Source of the DNA: Kitasatospora papulosa
GTDB taxonomy: Bacteria > Actinomycetota > Actinomycetes > Streptomycetales > Streptomycetaceae
Assembly (NCBI RefSeq): GCF_000717245.1
Contig: NZ_JNYQ01000002.1
Location: forward strand, 558,001 to 622,000
DNA: 64,000 nt
Reading direction: 5' to 3'
The notes beneath the pieces were generated by a model that saw nothing but the letters and a program-made list of their open reading frames with translations, ran no database searches and had not been told where the DNA came from. The position numbers and the translations under genes were made by a program. This document shows, in pieces, positions 25,919 to 36,054 of this stretch (the stretch's first letter is position 1; each line of letters starts with the position of its first letter).

Positions 25919-26845
25919 GTGTCCGGTTTCGTAGAAAAGCCCGAGCCCGTGCAGGTGCCGGGTCTCACCCATCTGCACACCGGCAAGGTGCGCGACCTGT
26001 ACCGGAACGAGGCGGGCGACCTCGTGATGGTCGCCAGCGACCGCATCTCCGCCTACGACTGGGTCCTGCCCACCGAGATCCCGGACAAGGGCCGCGTGCT
26101 CACCCAGCTGTCGCTGTGGTGGTTCGACCAGCTCGCCGATCTCGTCCCCAACCACGTGCTGTCGGCGGAGCTCCCCGCCGGGGCACCCGCCGACTGGGCC
26201 GGCCGCACCCTGATCTGCCGTTCGCTGCGGATGGTCCAGGTCGAGTGCGTGGCGCGGGGTTACCTCGCGGGCTCCGGCCTGGCCGAGTACGACGCCGACC
26301 GGACGGTGTGCGGCATCGGTCTGCCCGAGGGGCTCGTCGACGGCTCCGAGCTCCCGGGGCCGATCTTCACCCCGGCCACGAAGGCCGCGGTCGGCGATCA
26401 CGACGAGAACGTCTCGTACGAGGAGGTCGCCCGCGAGGTCGGCCCCGAGACGGCGGCCCTGCTGCGACGCACGACGCTGGACGTCTACAGCCGCGCCCGG
26501 GACATCGCCCGGGAGCGCGGGATCATCCTCGCCGACACGAAGTTCGAGTTCGGCTTCGCGCCCACCGAGGACGGCGGCGAGGAGCTGATCCTCGCGGACG
26601 AGGTGCTGACGCCGGACTCCTCCCGCTTCTGGCCGGCCGAGATCTGGGAGCCGGGCAAGGCGCAGCCCTCCTACGACAAGCAGTTCGTGCGTGACTGGCT
26701 GACCTCGCCGGCCTCCGGCTGGGACCGGCACGGCGAGCAGCCGCCCCCGCCGCTGCCGCAGGCCATCGTGGACGCGACCCGGGCCAAGTACCTGGAGGCG
26801 TACGAACTCCTGACGGGCCTGAACTGGTCGGACCGGGAGCGGTGA
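25919..26845 (+). CDS. purC: Phosphoribosylaminoimidazole-succinocarboxamide synthase (SAICAR synthetase)
   Basis: 308 aa from GTG 25919 (MSGFVEKPEPVQVPGLTHL). Family motifs HTGKVRDLYRN, SDRISAYDWVLPTEIPDKG, VECVARGYLAGSG and DTKFEFGF are all present. It joins aspartate to CAIR with ATP. Length matches the long actinobacterial/eukaryotic-type PurC. A hairpin 5 nt beyond the stop terminates it and the opposing tRNA-Gly. Confidence 0.96.
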   Translation: MSGFVEKPEPVQVPGLTHLHTGKVRDLYRNEAGDLVMVASDRISAYDWVLPTEIPDKGRVLTQLSLWWFDQLADLVPNHVLSAELPAGAPADWAGRTLICRSLRMVQVECVARGYLAGSGLAEYDADRTVCGIGLPEGLVDGSELPGPIFTPATKAAVGDHDENVSYEEVAREVGPETAALLRRTTLDVYSRARDIARERGIILADTKFEFGFAPTEDGGEELILADEVLTPDSSRFWPAEIWEPGKAQPSYDKQFVRDWLTSPASGWDRHGEQPPPPLPQAIVDATRAKYLEAYELLTGLNWSDRER

Positions 26846-26850
26846 CAGCA

Positions 26851-26881
26851 GAAGGCCCCGGTCACGAGGACCGGGGCCTTC
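26851..26881. terminator. Bidirectional terminator between purC and tRNA-Gly
   Basis: Perfect 13-bp inverted repeat (26851-26863 with 26869-26881), 5-nt loop, with short A/T tracts at both ends (AGAAGG, CTTCTTC). It serves purC on the plus strand and the tRNA on the minus strand. Confidence 0.75.
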
Positions 26882-26888
26882 TTCATGG

Positions 26889-26961
26889 AGCGGACGACCA
26901 GGTTCGAACTGGCGACCTCAACCTTGGCAAGGTTGCGCTCTACCAACTGAGCTACGTCCGC
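26889..26961 (-). tRNA. tRNA-Gly (GCC), copy 1
   Basis: Acceptor GCGGACG/CGTCCGC, D-arm AGCTCAGTTGGTAGAGC, anticodon stem CAACC/GGTTG with loop TTGCCAA (anticodon GCC). CCA not encoded. Its 73-nt sequence is identical to the copy at 28862-28934, in the same orientation. Confidence 0.95.
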
Positions 26962-26983
26962 AAGCGCCGCAGCGCGATGCCTA

Positions 26984-27434
26984 CTATACCCAACCTCTCT
27001 CCCCCGAGAGACCCACTGGTGCGTGAGGGAGCTCCGTACCGGGTCCGAAGACGGCCGCAGGCAGGTGGCTGCGCACCGTTCCGCGCCACCCGACGTCGGC
27101 TTCGCGGCGGCGCCCCGTCCTCTGCCGGCGCCCACGCCTCGGCCCTCGCACGGTCCGACAAGGGCCCCTGGCGAGGGTCGCGTCCGCCGCCAACCAGGTT
27201 TCCACGTAACGGTTTCCGGCGTGCACCGTACGGACGATCCCGGTCGGCCGCCGCGCGCCGACCGTCCGACTGACGAGCGCCCGGACACCGCCCACGGCAC
27301 GCGCTTCGGACATCCCCGGCCGGCCGTGACCCGTCATGACCGTGGCCCGGCGGCAGGGCGGTCCGGTCCGCAGGGATGTGGCGACCTTCACACCGTCCGT
27401 GCCCGGCGCCTCCGGGCCGAGGGCGGCGACCGCG
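26984..27434 (-). pseudogene. NarL/LuxR-type response regulator, decayed remnant
   Basis: Directly behind the sensor kinase, one frame still reads like a DesR-type response regulator: APGTDGVKVATSLRTG (the MPGxDG loop), ATVMTGHGRPG, GVRALVSRTV, then RTVHAGNRYVETWLAADA (the linker before the HTH), READV, and finally GTVRSHLPAAV ... GERGWV ending at the TAG 26984-26986. The first about 50 residues with the acidic pocket are missing, the phosphoacceptor region reads ALGPEAPG instead of xxxDxxMPG, and most of the first HTH helices between READV and GTVR are deleted. The product could neither be phosphorylated nor bind DNA. The identification rests on residue-order similarity and would be settled by a protein alignment. 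Confidence 0.72.
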
Positions 27435-28778
27435 TCAGTCCTTCTCCTGGGGAGAGGGCTCGGTGCTCCGCGGCGAGGGCAGCGGGATCGCCGCGGTCAG
27501 ACGGAAGAGGCCCTCGCCCGTCGGCCCCGCCTCCAGCGAGCCGCCGACCGCTGCCAGTCGTTCCCGGAGGCCGTGGAGCCCCGAGCCGCCGCCGGAGACC
27601 ACGGCCGTGCCCGGCGGCGCACCGTCGTTCTCCACCACCAGACGGGCGCTGTCCGGCGCGGTCTCCAGCCGGATGGCGCACCGCTGCGGATTGCCGTGCC
27701 GCAGCACGTTGGTGGCGGCCTCCCGCACGGCCCAGCCGAGCGCCGACTGCACGGGAGCGGGCAGCCGCCCGCCGTCGCCCTGGACGGCGCACTCGATTCC
27801 GGCTGCCCGCAAGACCCCCCGGGCTCCCAGCAGTTCTGTCCGGAGGTCAGCCTTCCGGTACCCCCGTACGACGTCGCGGACCTCCTGCTGGGAGGTGCGC
27901 GCGATGCGCTGGACCTCCACCATCTGGTCCATGGCCGCGGGCTGTCCGCGCTGCGCCAGCTCCACGGCGAGTTCGCTCTTCAGCGCGATCACCGCCAGGT
28001 TCCGGCCCAGGACGTCATGCATGTCCCGCCCGAACCGCAGCCGCTCCTCGGCGACGGCCAGCCGCGTCTTCACCTCCTGGGCGTCGCGGAGCCGGGACAT
28101 CACGCCCAGCGACCACGCGGAGATCCGCACGGTCACCGCGATCAGCCCGATGGTGAAGGTCATCCCCAGGAGGGTCTGGGCCACGAAGGCTCCGCTGCCG
28201 CCGGCCAGCGCGGCGCCTCCGCCCGCACCCGCCGCCACGGCGGTCAGGGCCACGGGGGACATCCACAAGGGAGTGATCAGGACGAGGGAGGTGCCGAACG
28301 GCAGGACCGCCGCGGACAGGGCCAGCGGCAGCTCGGGAAACTCCTCGGGGCCGGTGTGGGCGCCGAGGCCGAGCAGTCCCGCGATGCTCGCCAGCATCAG
28401 GGCGGCCCCGAGTGCGGCCGGCCTCCGGTCCACGGGCCGGTGGCCCAGATAGCTCTCCAGGCCACGAGCCACCAGCGGAGTCGCGCAGAATCCCTGGGCG
28501 AGCCCGATCAGGACCGTTCCGGCGATCAGGGCGACGGGGGCGTCGGATGCCCGCACGGGGCGCGTCAGGGGCAGCAGCACCTGCGGCACGATCGACATCC
28601 ACACCAAGCAGTGGAGGGTGCCGCGCGTGTAGAGGTCCATCTTGTCGAACCCGTCACGCCGCTGCCATCGGTGCACCTGTGCCCGTACCCACACGGTCGC
28701 GCTCCCCCCTCGTCCCGGCCGGACCTCCCGGCCCAGGACCTCCGCCGGATCACGGTCGCGACCCCTGCGCAGTGTCAT
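27435..28778 (-). CDS. Sensor histidine kinase, DesK/NarX-like (HisKA_3)
   Basis: 447 aa from ATG 28778; GTG codons at 28781 and 28793 are alternatives. The first about 215 residues hold five or six hydrophobic helices (LHCLVWMSIVPQVLLPL, ALIAGTVLIGLAQGF, LGAALMLASIAGLLGL, and two more). The dimerisation/phosphoacceptor segment is AEERLRFGRDMHDVLGRNLAVIAL with the histidine in RDMHDVLG; the ATPase domain has WAVREAATNVLRHG and SGGGSGLHGLRERLAAVGG. All catalytic boxes look intact. Its expected partner immediately downstream is a remnant, so the kinase is now an orphan or signals to another regulator. A 9-bp inverted repeat lies just upstream of the start. Confidence 0.9.
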   Translation of the reverse strand: MTLRRGRDRDPAEVLGREVRPGRGGSATVWVRAQVHRWQRRDGFDKMDLYTRGTLHCLVWMSIVPQVLLPLTRPVRASDAPVALIAGTVLIGLAQGFCATPLVARGLESYLGHRPVDRRPAALGAALMLASIAGLLGLGAHTGPEEFPELPLALSAAVLPFGTSLVLITPLWMSPVALTAVAAGAGGGAALAGGSGAFVAQTLLGMTFTIGLIAVTVRISAWSLGVMSRLRDAQEVKTRLAVAEERLRFGRDMHDVLGRNLAVIALKSELAVELAQRGQPAAMDQMVEVQRIARTSQQEVRDVVRGYRKADLRTELLGARGVLRAAGIECAVQGDGGRLPAPVQSALGWAVREAATNVLRHGNPQRCAIRLETAPDSARLVVENDGAPPGTAVVSGGGSGLHGLRERLAAVGGSLEAGPTGEGLFRLTAAIPLPSPRSTEPSPQEKD

Positions 28779-28782
28779 CACC

Positions 28783-28804
28783 GCGCATGACACACGTCAT
28801 GCGC
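28783..28804. promoter_or_regulatory. Inverted repeat at the sensor kinase start
   Basis: GCGCATGAC-ACAC-GTCATGCGC, perfect 9-bp arms with a 4-nt spacer, ending 5 bp from the preferred ATG of the kinase. Resembles operators of NarL/DesR-type regulators (ATGAC-N4-GTCAT). Confidence 0.55.
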
Positions 28805-28821
28805 CGATATCCGGAAACGCC

Positions 28822-28853
28822 AAAGGCCCCGGTCGAAATCGACCGGGGCCTTT
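28822..28853 (-). terminator. Terminator behind second tRNA-Gly (GCC)
   Basis: Perfect 14-bp inverted repeat (28822-28835 with 28840-28853) with a 4-nt loop, 8 bp downstream of the tRNA 3' end on the minus strand. Its stem is nearly the same sequence as the terminator beyond tRNA-Gly copy 1. Confidence 0.75.
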
Positions 28854-28861
28854 GAATCAAG

Positions 28862-28934
28862 AGCGGACGACCAGGTTCGAACTGGCGACCTCAACCTTGG
28901 CAAGGTTGCGCTCTACCAACTGAGCTACGTCCGC
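28862..28934 (-). tRNA. tRNA-Gly (GCC), copy 2
   Basis: Same 73-nt sequence as the gene at 26889-26961 (anticodon loop TTGCCAA). Minus strand, CCA not encoded. Confidence 0.95.
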
Positions 28935-29013
28935 ATTGCCGCCACTCGGCTTTCACCGGTGGAGCGCTCACTACTCTACCTGATCCACTGAGTGGTCCGG
29001 TAAGGCGGTGCAG

Positions 29014-29085
29014 AGCGGGTGACAGGAATTGCACACTGCGCCTTCCTCCTGGAAGGAGGATGTTCTACTACTGAACTACACCCGC
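29014..29085 (-). tRNA. tRNA-Gly (TCC)
   Basis: Acceptor GCGGGTG/CACCCGC, D-arm AGTTCAGTAGTAGAAC, anticodon stem TCCTC/GAGGA with loop CTTCCAG (anticodon TCC), T-arm TGCAATTCCTGTC. 72 nt, CCA not encoded. It belongs to a tRNA-Gly pair with the GCC gene 80 bp away, probably one transcript. Confidence 0.9.
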
Positions 29086-29237
29086 ACGCTGCGTCGGACC
29101 CGGCTTTTCGGCCTTGCCCTTCGGCGTGCTCCAGACTCTAGCCGACCTGCAGGGGTGTTGTGCAAGTCGGCTCCCCGGGGCATCCCTCGGGCGGGAGGCG
29201 GGCCATTGAGCGGAACGGAACATTCCGGGCGGAGGTC

Positions 29238-29573
29238 TCAACTGGCGGCGTCGAACGCCTCGTAGACCTTCTTGGGGATCCGGCCGCGCGCCGGCACCTC
29301 CATCCGGTGCGAGCGGGCCCAGGCGCGCACGGCCGCGGGATCCGGTGCCAGCGACGTGTGGTGGTACGAGACCGGGGCCCCGCCTCGCTTGCCGGTATTT
29401 GTCTGCTTTCGGCCGGCCGCCACGTACGGAGCCAGCGTCGTACGCAGTTTCTTTGCATTGGCGGGATTGAGGTCGATCTCGTACGACTTCCCGTCCAGGG
29501 CGAAGGTGACCGTTTCCGCCGCTTCTCCCCCGTCGATGTCGTCGGAGAGCGTAACCACTACGCGCTGAGCCAC
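29238..29573 (-). CDS. lsrL: Lsr2-like nucleoid-associated protein (LsrL paralogue)
   Basis: 111 aa from GTG 29573 (VAQRVVVTLSDDIDGGEAAETVTF), with AAAGGACC upstream as ribosome site. The N-terminal dimerisation domain (residues 1-62) includes FALDGKSYEIDLN and KKLRTTLAPYV; the C-terminal DNA-binding domain has AVRAWARSHRMEVPARGRIPKKVYEAF, where the RGR loop inserts into the minor groove of AT-rich DNA. Streptomyces carry two Lsr2 proteins; the neighbourhood of purS is where the second one (LsrL) sits in known genomes, which is why I give that name. Such proteins silence AT-rich foreign DNA. Confidence 0.93.
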   Translation of the reverse strand: MAQRVVVTLSDDIDGGEAAETVTFALDGKSYEIDLNPANAKKLRTTLAPYVAAGRKQTNTGKRGGAPVSYHHTSLAPDPAAVRAWARSHRMEVPARGRIPKKVYEAFDAAS

Positions 29574-29958
29574 GGATATCGGTCCTTTCCTTCGGCATCG
29601 TCGCGCCTGACATGCGTCGATGCCGGCCTTCCGGCGGCTGGGCGGATACGGATCGACTGCTGTCGACTGTTCCGGGGCAATCGTGCTTTCCCGCGTATTC
29701 ATTTGTACAGCGGTGGGAGCCGCATTGTGAAGCCCGGCCAATTACATCCGCGTGTTGCCGTCGTGTGTCCGCGTGCAATCCGGATGAAGATTTTTTCCCA
29801 GGATTTTCCCTGGGCGGCGTTGCCGCCGATATCTCGCCGTGATCAGGGCGAGGCGATATCTACCCGCGTAGAATTTCTGGCCAGGTACGCTGAGTGGACC
29901 CGCGGGGATCTGGGGAACCCCTCGGAGACACAGCCGCACCACACCACCGGGAGTGCCA
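29574..29958. other. AT-richer intergenic region between divergent lsrL and purS
   Basis: 385 bp with clearly lower GC than its surroundings, including GATTTTTTCCC and ATTTTCCC runs near 29788-29811 and a small CCCAGG...CCTGGG palindrome there. TACGCT near 29887 could be a -10 for purS. No gene seen. AT-richness in front of an Lsr2-type gene suggests self-binding. Confidence 0.45.
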
Positions 29959-30210
29959 GTGGCACGCGTCGTAGTCGACGTCATGCTCAAGCCGGAGATC
30001 CTCGACCCGCAGGGACAGGCTGTGCAGCGCGCACTGCCCCGTCTCGGCTTCGACGGAATCGCGGACGTTCGTCAGGGAAAGCGTTTCGAGCTCGAGGTCG
30101 AGGGGCCGGTCGACGACGCCGCCCTCGCCCGCATTAACGAGATCGCCGAGACCTTCCTCGCCAACACGGTCATCGAGGACTTCACCGTCACGGTGGAGGA
30201 GGAGAAGTGA
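29959..30210 (+). CDS. purS: Phosphoribosylformylglycinamidine synthase subunit PurS
   Basis: 83 aa from GTG 29959 (MARVVVDVMLKPEILDPQGQ); a GTG two codons upstream is possible. GGGAG lies 5-9 nt before. Family features are VMLKPEILDPQGQAVQRAL, VRQGKRFELEV and FLANTVIEDFTV. PurS dimers bridge PurL and PurQ in the FGAM synthase complex, passing ammonia. Its stop overlaps the purQ start by 4 bp, consistent with translational coupling. Confidence 0.96.
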   Translation: MARVVVDVMLKPEILDPQGQAVQRALPRLGFDGIADVRQGKRFELEVEGPVDDAALARINEIAETFLANTVIEDFTVTVEEEK

Positions 30211-30883
30211 CCACCCGTATCGGAGTCGTCACTTTTCCCGGCACGCTCGACGACCAGGACAGCCTGCGGGCCGTGCGGATCGCGGGTGCCGAACCCGTAT
30301 CCCTCTGGCACCGCGACAAGGACCTCCACCAGGTCGACGCGGTCATCCTGGCGGGCGGATTCAGTTACGGCGACTATCTGCGCGCCGGCGCCATCTCGCG
30401 TTTCTCGCCGGTGATGGAGACCGTCATCGAGCAGGCGAAGGCCGGTCTGCCGGTCCTCGGTATCTGCAACGGTTTCCAGATCCTGACCGAGGCACACCTG
30501 CTGCCCGGGGCGATGCTGCGCAACAACCACCTCCACTTCATCTGCCGCGACCAGAAGCTGCGGGTGGAGAACGCGGAGACGGCCTGGACCTCGGACTACA
30601 CGGCGGGCCAGGAGATCTCCGTACCGCTGAAGAACGTGGACGGCCGGTACACCGCCGACGAGCGCACGCTCGACGAGCTGGAGGCCGAGGGCCGCGTCGC
30701 CTTCCGTTACGCCGACGTCAATCCGAACGGCTCGCTGCGCGACATCGCCGGCATCACCAACGCCGCGGGCAACATCGTCGGTCTGATGCCGCACCCGGAG
30801 CACGCCGTCGAACCTCTGATCGGCACCGGTCGCACCGACGGCCTGGGTTTCTTCACCTCGATCATCAAGAAGCTGGTCAACGC

Positions 30884-30887
<4 letters not shown>
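30207..30887 (+). CDS. purQ: Phosphoribosylformylglycinamidine synthase subunit PurQ (glutaminase)
   Basis: 226 aa from GTG 30207. Class I glutamine amidotransferase: GGFSYGDYLRAGAISRF, nucleophile cysteine in VLGICNGFQIL (about residue 87), and the His/Glu pair in MPHPEHAVE near the end. It releases ammonia from glutamine for PurL. Overlaps purS and purL by 4 bp each. Confidence 0.97.
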
Positions 30888-33133
<2,246 letters not shown>

Positions 33134-33145
33134 TTTCCGCCCGTA

Positions 33146-33184
33146 CCGAAGCCCCCGTCCGGGTCGACCGGACGGGGGCTTCGG
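33146..33184 (+). terminator. Terminator of the purSQL operon
   Basis: Perfect 17-bp inverted repeat (33146-33162 with 33168-33184), 5-nt loop, 12 bp after the purL stop. Confidence 0.8.
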
Positions 33185-33212
33185 CGTTCTCCCACGAAAC
33201 AGTTGAGTGATG

Positions 33213-33228
33213 TTACGTAATTACGTAA
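33213..33228. promoter_or_regulatory. 16-bp perfect palindromic operator before ArsR-like gene
   Basis: TTACGTAATTACGTAA, a perfect palindrome made of two TTACGTAA units, unusually AT-rich for the region, ending 11 bp before the GTG at 33240. Probable autoregulatory site. Confidence 0.7.
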
Positions 33229-33239
33229 GGTTGGGTCCT

Positions 33240-33764
33240 GTGAAGCTTGAGGAGCGCGTCGCCGAGCTGGAGCGCCGCCTCGCGGTGCTGGAGCGGGCGG
33301 CGGAGGGCGACAGGCCCGGTCTGGACGACGGTGACTTCTGGGCGCTGGACGGGCTCAAGGAGCAGCTCGAACAGGTCGGGGAGGCCGCCGCCGACGGCGG
33401 GGTGCTGTTCACGGGTGCGGTGAGGCTCCCGGCCGGTGAGCACTACGAGTGGCAGTACGGCGCCCTCACCGGAGGGCTGCTCGGCACCGAGGAGGAGCGC
33501 CCCGACTGGGCGGAGGCCGCCGAGCCGCTGGCCGCGCTGGGCCACCCCGTCCGGCTGCGGCTGCTCCGCGAGATCCTCGGCGGCTGCCGCACGGCCGCCG
33601 AGCTGGCCGGACTGGACGACATGGGTACGACAGGCCAGATCTACCACCATCTGCGCCTGCTGACCGGCGCGGGCTGGCTGCATACGACGGGGCGCGGGCG
33701 CTACGAGGTGCCGGGTTCCCGCGTGGTGCCGTTGCTGGTGGTGCTCACGGCCGCCCGCCCCTGA
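33240..33764 (+). CDS. ArsR-like winged-helix regulator
   Basis: 174 aa from GTG 33240 (VKLEERVAELERRLAVLERA); the open frame begins earlier but the palindrome at 33213-33228 would then be coding. Residues 1-25 form a short coiled coil. The wing-helix domain is about residues 95-160: EPLAALGHPVRLRLLREILGG, RTAAELAGLDDMGTTGQIYHHLRLLTGAGWL, matching ArsR/HTH_20. No metal-binding cysteines are visible. The regulated target, besides itself, is not obvious. Confidence 0.8.
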   Translation: MKLEERVAELERRLAVLERAAEGDRPGLDDGDFWALDGLKEQLEQVGEAAADGGVLFTGAVRLPAGEHYEWQYGALTGGLLGTEEERPDWAEAAEPLAALGHPVRLRLLREILGGCRTAAELAGLDDMGTTGQIYHHLRLLTGAGWLHTTGRGRYEVPGSRVVPLLVVLTAARP

Positions 33765-33910
33765 CTCCCGCCCGCCGGAGCCCAGCGACCCCGTGTCCTG
33801 GGGGTGTTTTCGGTGTGCCCCGTGACAGTGCGACCTCGGTGGCCGAGGAGGCCGTCGGCAGTGACTGATAGCTTGCGGGGCGCCAGGCCAGGCCGAGTTG
33901 ACGGGGGTCG

Positions 33911-35173
33911 ATGATGGACGACGGCACGCGCGCCGAAGCGGATGTCCCGCCGGGCCGGGGGCGTCTGCGAGGGGCTCTGAACACGGTGTTCGTGCTGGTC
34001 GCCGTGGCGGGGATCGGTCTCAGCCTCTGGGCGCTCGTCAGCGATGTGCTCGACCTGCGCACGCGGGCCGAGAGCCGTGAGCGCATAGAGGAGGGGTGCG
34101 GCGGTCTCGTCGACCCCGACCGGGTGCTCGCTCTGAACGGGGGCGTCGACCAGGTGGCACTCTCCGACCGCCACCGCATCAGCACCGAGCGGACCGACAG
34201 CAGCTGTGTCGTCTACCGGGTGGGCGAACCGAGGTCGGCGTACGGGCGCTTCTCGCTCGACCTCACCCTGTACCCGGCCAACCCCAACGCCGACGAGCAC
34301 CAGGTGGACGCGGAGCACGAGCCCTTCGACTACTTCACCGCCGAGGACAGGGACGACGTCACCGCCGCCGCGCAGTACACGCTGCCGCATCCGCTGGGGG
34401 ACGGCGGGCTGGGGGAGTACGACGCCGACACGGTGACGGTCAGGGCCCTCTGCGCCGACGGGGGCGGGGTCTCCTCCGTCAGGGCCGAGGTCACCGCCCT
34501 GTACGACGGACCCGTCACGTCCGGCGACCGCCGCGAGCTCGCCGCTCTGGGACGCCAGGCGGCGGAGCGGGCCGCGGCGGAGACGGGCTGCCGGGCCGAG
34601 ATCCCCGCCGTGCCCTCCGCGCTCCCCGAGCCGAGGACCACCCTCGTCGCCGCCGCGGAGGCGGGCGGCACCTGTGCCTGGTACGGACGGCACACCGCCG
34701 CCCACGGACAGGGCGAGCTCCCCGACCGGGCGCTCGCCGCGCCGGCCGGAAAGGCCGGCGCCCACGACTCCTGCCTGCTGGCGATGAGCCCGGAGGGGAC
34801 CGAGAGGATCTGGCCGGCCTACGAGAAGAGCCACCCGGACAGCGCTGATCTCGACAGGATGCTGACCCTGCGTCCGCTGTGGATGCAGACGGACACCCTG
34901 GTGGGTGACGGCACCAGGGGGCTGCGGAGCAGTGCGGTGAACAGGACCCCGGTCCTGCCCGGGACCGCGGGATCGGCCGACGGCATCTGGTGGGCCTCCT
35001 CCGTCTGCGACGGCAGGCCGGCCCTGCACCTGATGCACGTCTCCTTCCCGTACGACGACATCCTCCGGGACCGGCTGGAGCCCCTGTTCCGTGCCTACGT
35101 CGAGGACGCCACCACGCGCCGGGGCTGCACCGGTGTCACCTTCCCCGCCGCCTCGGCCTTCGCCGGGCCCTGA
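33911..35173 (+). CDS. Hypothetical membrane-anchored protein
   Basis: 420 aa from ATG 33911 (or the next codon, also ATG). One N-terminal membrane helix (about residues 23-45, NTVFVLVAVAGIGLSLWAL) with a short cytoplasmic tail, so the remaining 375 residues should be outside the membrane. The extracytoplasmic part has at least six cysteines (EEGCGG, DSSCVVYR, ALCADGG, ETGCRAE, GTCAWYGR, DSCLLAM) likely forming disulfides. I recognise no family. It stands alone. Confidence 0.65.
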   Translation: MMDDGTRAEADVPPGRGRLRGALNTVFVLVAVAGIGLSLWALVSDVLDLRTRAESRERIEEGCGGLVDPDRVLALNGGVDQVALSDRHRISTERTDSSCVVYRVGEPRSAYGRFSLDLTLYPANPNADEHQVDAEHEPFDYFTAEDRDDVTAAAQYTLPHPLGDGGLGEYDADTVTVRALCADGGGVSSVRAEVTALYDGPVTSGDRRELAALGRQAAERAAAETGCRAEIPAVPSALPEPRTTLVAAAEAGGTCAWYGRHTAAHGQGELPDRALAAPAGKAGAHDSCLLAMSPEGTERIWPAYEKSHPDSADLDRMLTLRPLWMQTDTLVGDGTRGLRSSAVNRTPVLPGTAGSADGIWWASSVCDGRPALHLMHVSFPYDDILRDRLEPLFRAYVEDATTRRGCTGVTFPAASAFAGP

Positions 35174-35222
35174 ACCTCCGTGCGCGGGGCCCCTGTCACA
35201 GGCGCCCGTTAGTCTCGCCTCC

Positions 35223-36023
35223 ATGCCCCCGGCCAAGAAGCGCCCGCGCGCCTACGACCTCAGCCGGACCCGTACGGCGGTCCTGGCACAGTTCGCCCAC
35301 GTACGGGCCGCGGTTCGCGCCCTGACGCCCGGGCAGTTGTCCGGTCCGTCCGGGCTGGGGGAGTGGACCGTACGGGACCTCGCGGCGCACGTGACCACGG
35401 TGCTGGAACGGACCAGCGGAGAGCTGGAGCGTCCGGAGCCGTCCGGTGGCACACCGCAGCTCACCCTGCTGGAGTGGCCCGCCTCCACGGCAGTGCAGGC
35501 CGAGGGGATCGCGGACGACGCCAGGGCCCTGGCCGCGGCACGGCCCCGGCTCGACGCGCTCTACGAGGAGACGGCCGAACGGTTCGCCCGGCTCGTCGCC
35601 GACGTCCCGGGCGAGCGGCTCGTCACGACTCGTGCGGGCACCATGCGGCTCGGCGACTTCCTGGTCACCCGGACCGTCGAACTCGTCGTGCACAGCGACG
35701 ATCTCCACCGGGCGACGGGCCTGGACGTCCCGTACGACCGCCAGGCGCTCGCCGCCTGCACCCGGCTGCTCGCCGACGCGCTCGCCGACAAGGCGCCCGG
35801 TGGCTCGGTCGAGGTGCGCGTCCCGCCCTTCGCCGTCGTGCAGTGCATCGGGGGTCCCAAGCACACCCGGGGCACCCCGCCCAATGTCGTCGAGACGGAT
35901 CCGCTCACCTGGCTCCGGCTGGCGACCGGGCGTACCCGGTGGGCGGAGGCGGTCGAGGACGCGCTGGTCAGCGCCAGCGGCGAGCGGGCCGACCTCGCCC
36001 CGCTGCTCCCGCTGACGGGCTGA
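35223..36023 (+). CDS. Maleylpyruvate isomerase N-terminal-domain protein (mycothiol-dependent type)
   Basis: 266 aa from ATG 35223. Residues about 15-165 form the metal-binding four-helix bundle (TAVLAQFAHVRAAVRALTPGQL, EWTVRDLAAHV, VELVVHSDDLHRATG) with histidines typical of DinB/MDMPI proteins. Residues about 185-265 resemble the sterol-carrier-like C-terminal domain (DPLTWLRLATGRTRW). Substrate unknown; members act with mycothiol or are uncharacterised. A gene of related type is broken at 16706-16976. Confidence 0.8.
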   Translation: MPPAKKRPRAYDLSRTRTAVLAQFAHVRAAVRALTPGQLSGPSGLGEWTVRDLAAHVTTVLERTSGELERPEPSGGTPQLTLLEWPASTAVQAEGIADDARALAAARPRLDALYEETAERFARLVADVPGERLVTTRAGTMRLGDFLVTRTVELVVHSDDLHRATGLDVPYDRQALAACTRLLADALADKAPGGSVEVRVPPFAVVQCIGGPKHTRGTPPNVVETDPLTWLRLATGRTRWAEAVEDALVSASGERADLAPLLPLTG

Positions 36024-36054
36024 ACGGAACCGGATCGGCCGGTCGTTCCGTCCC

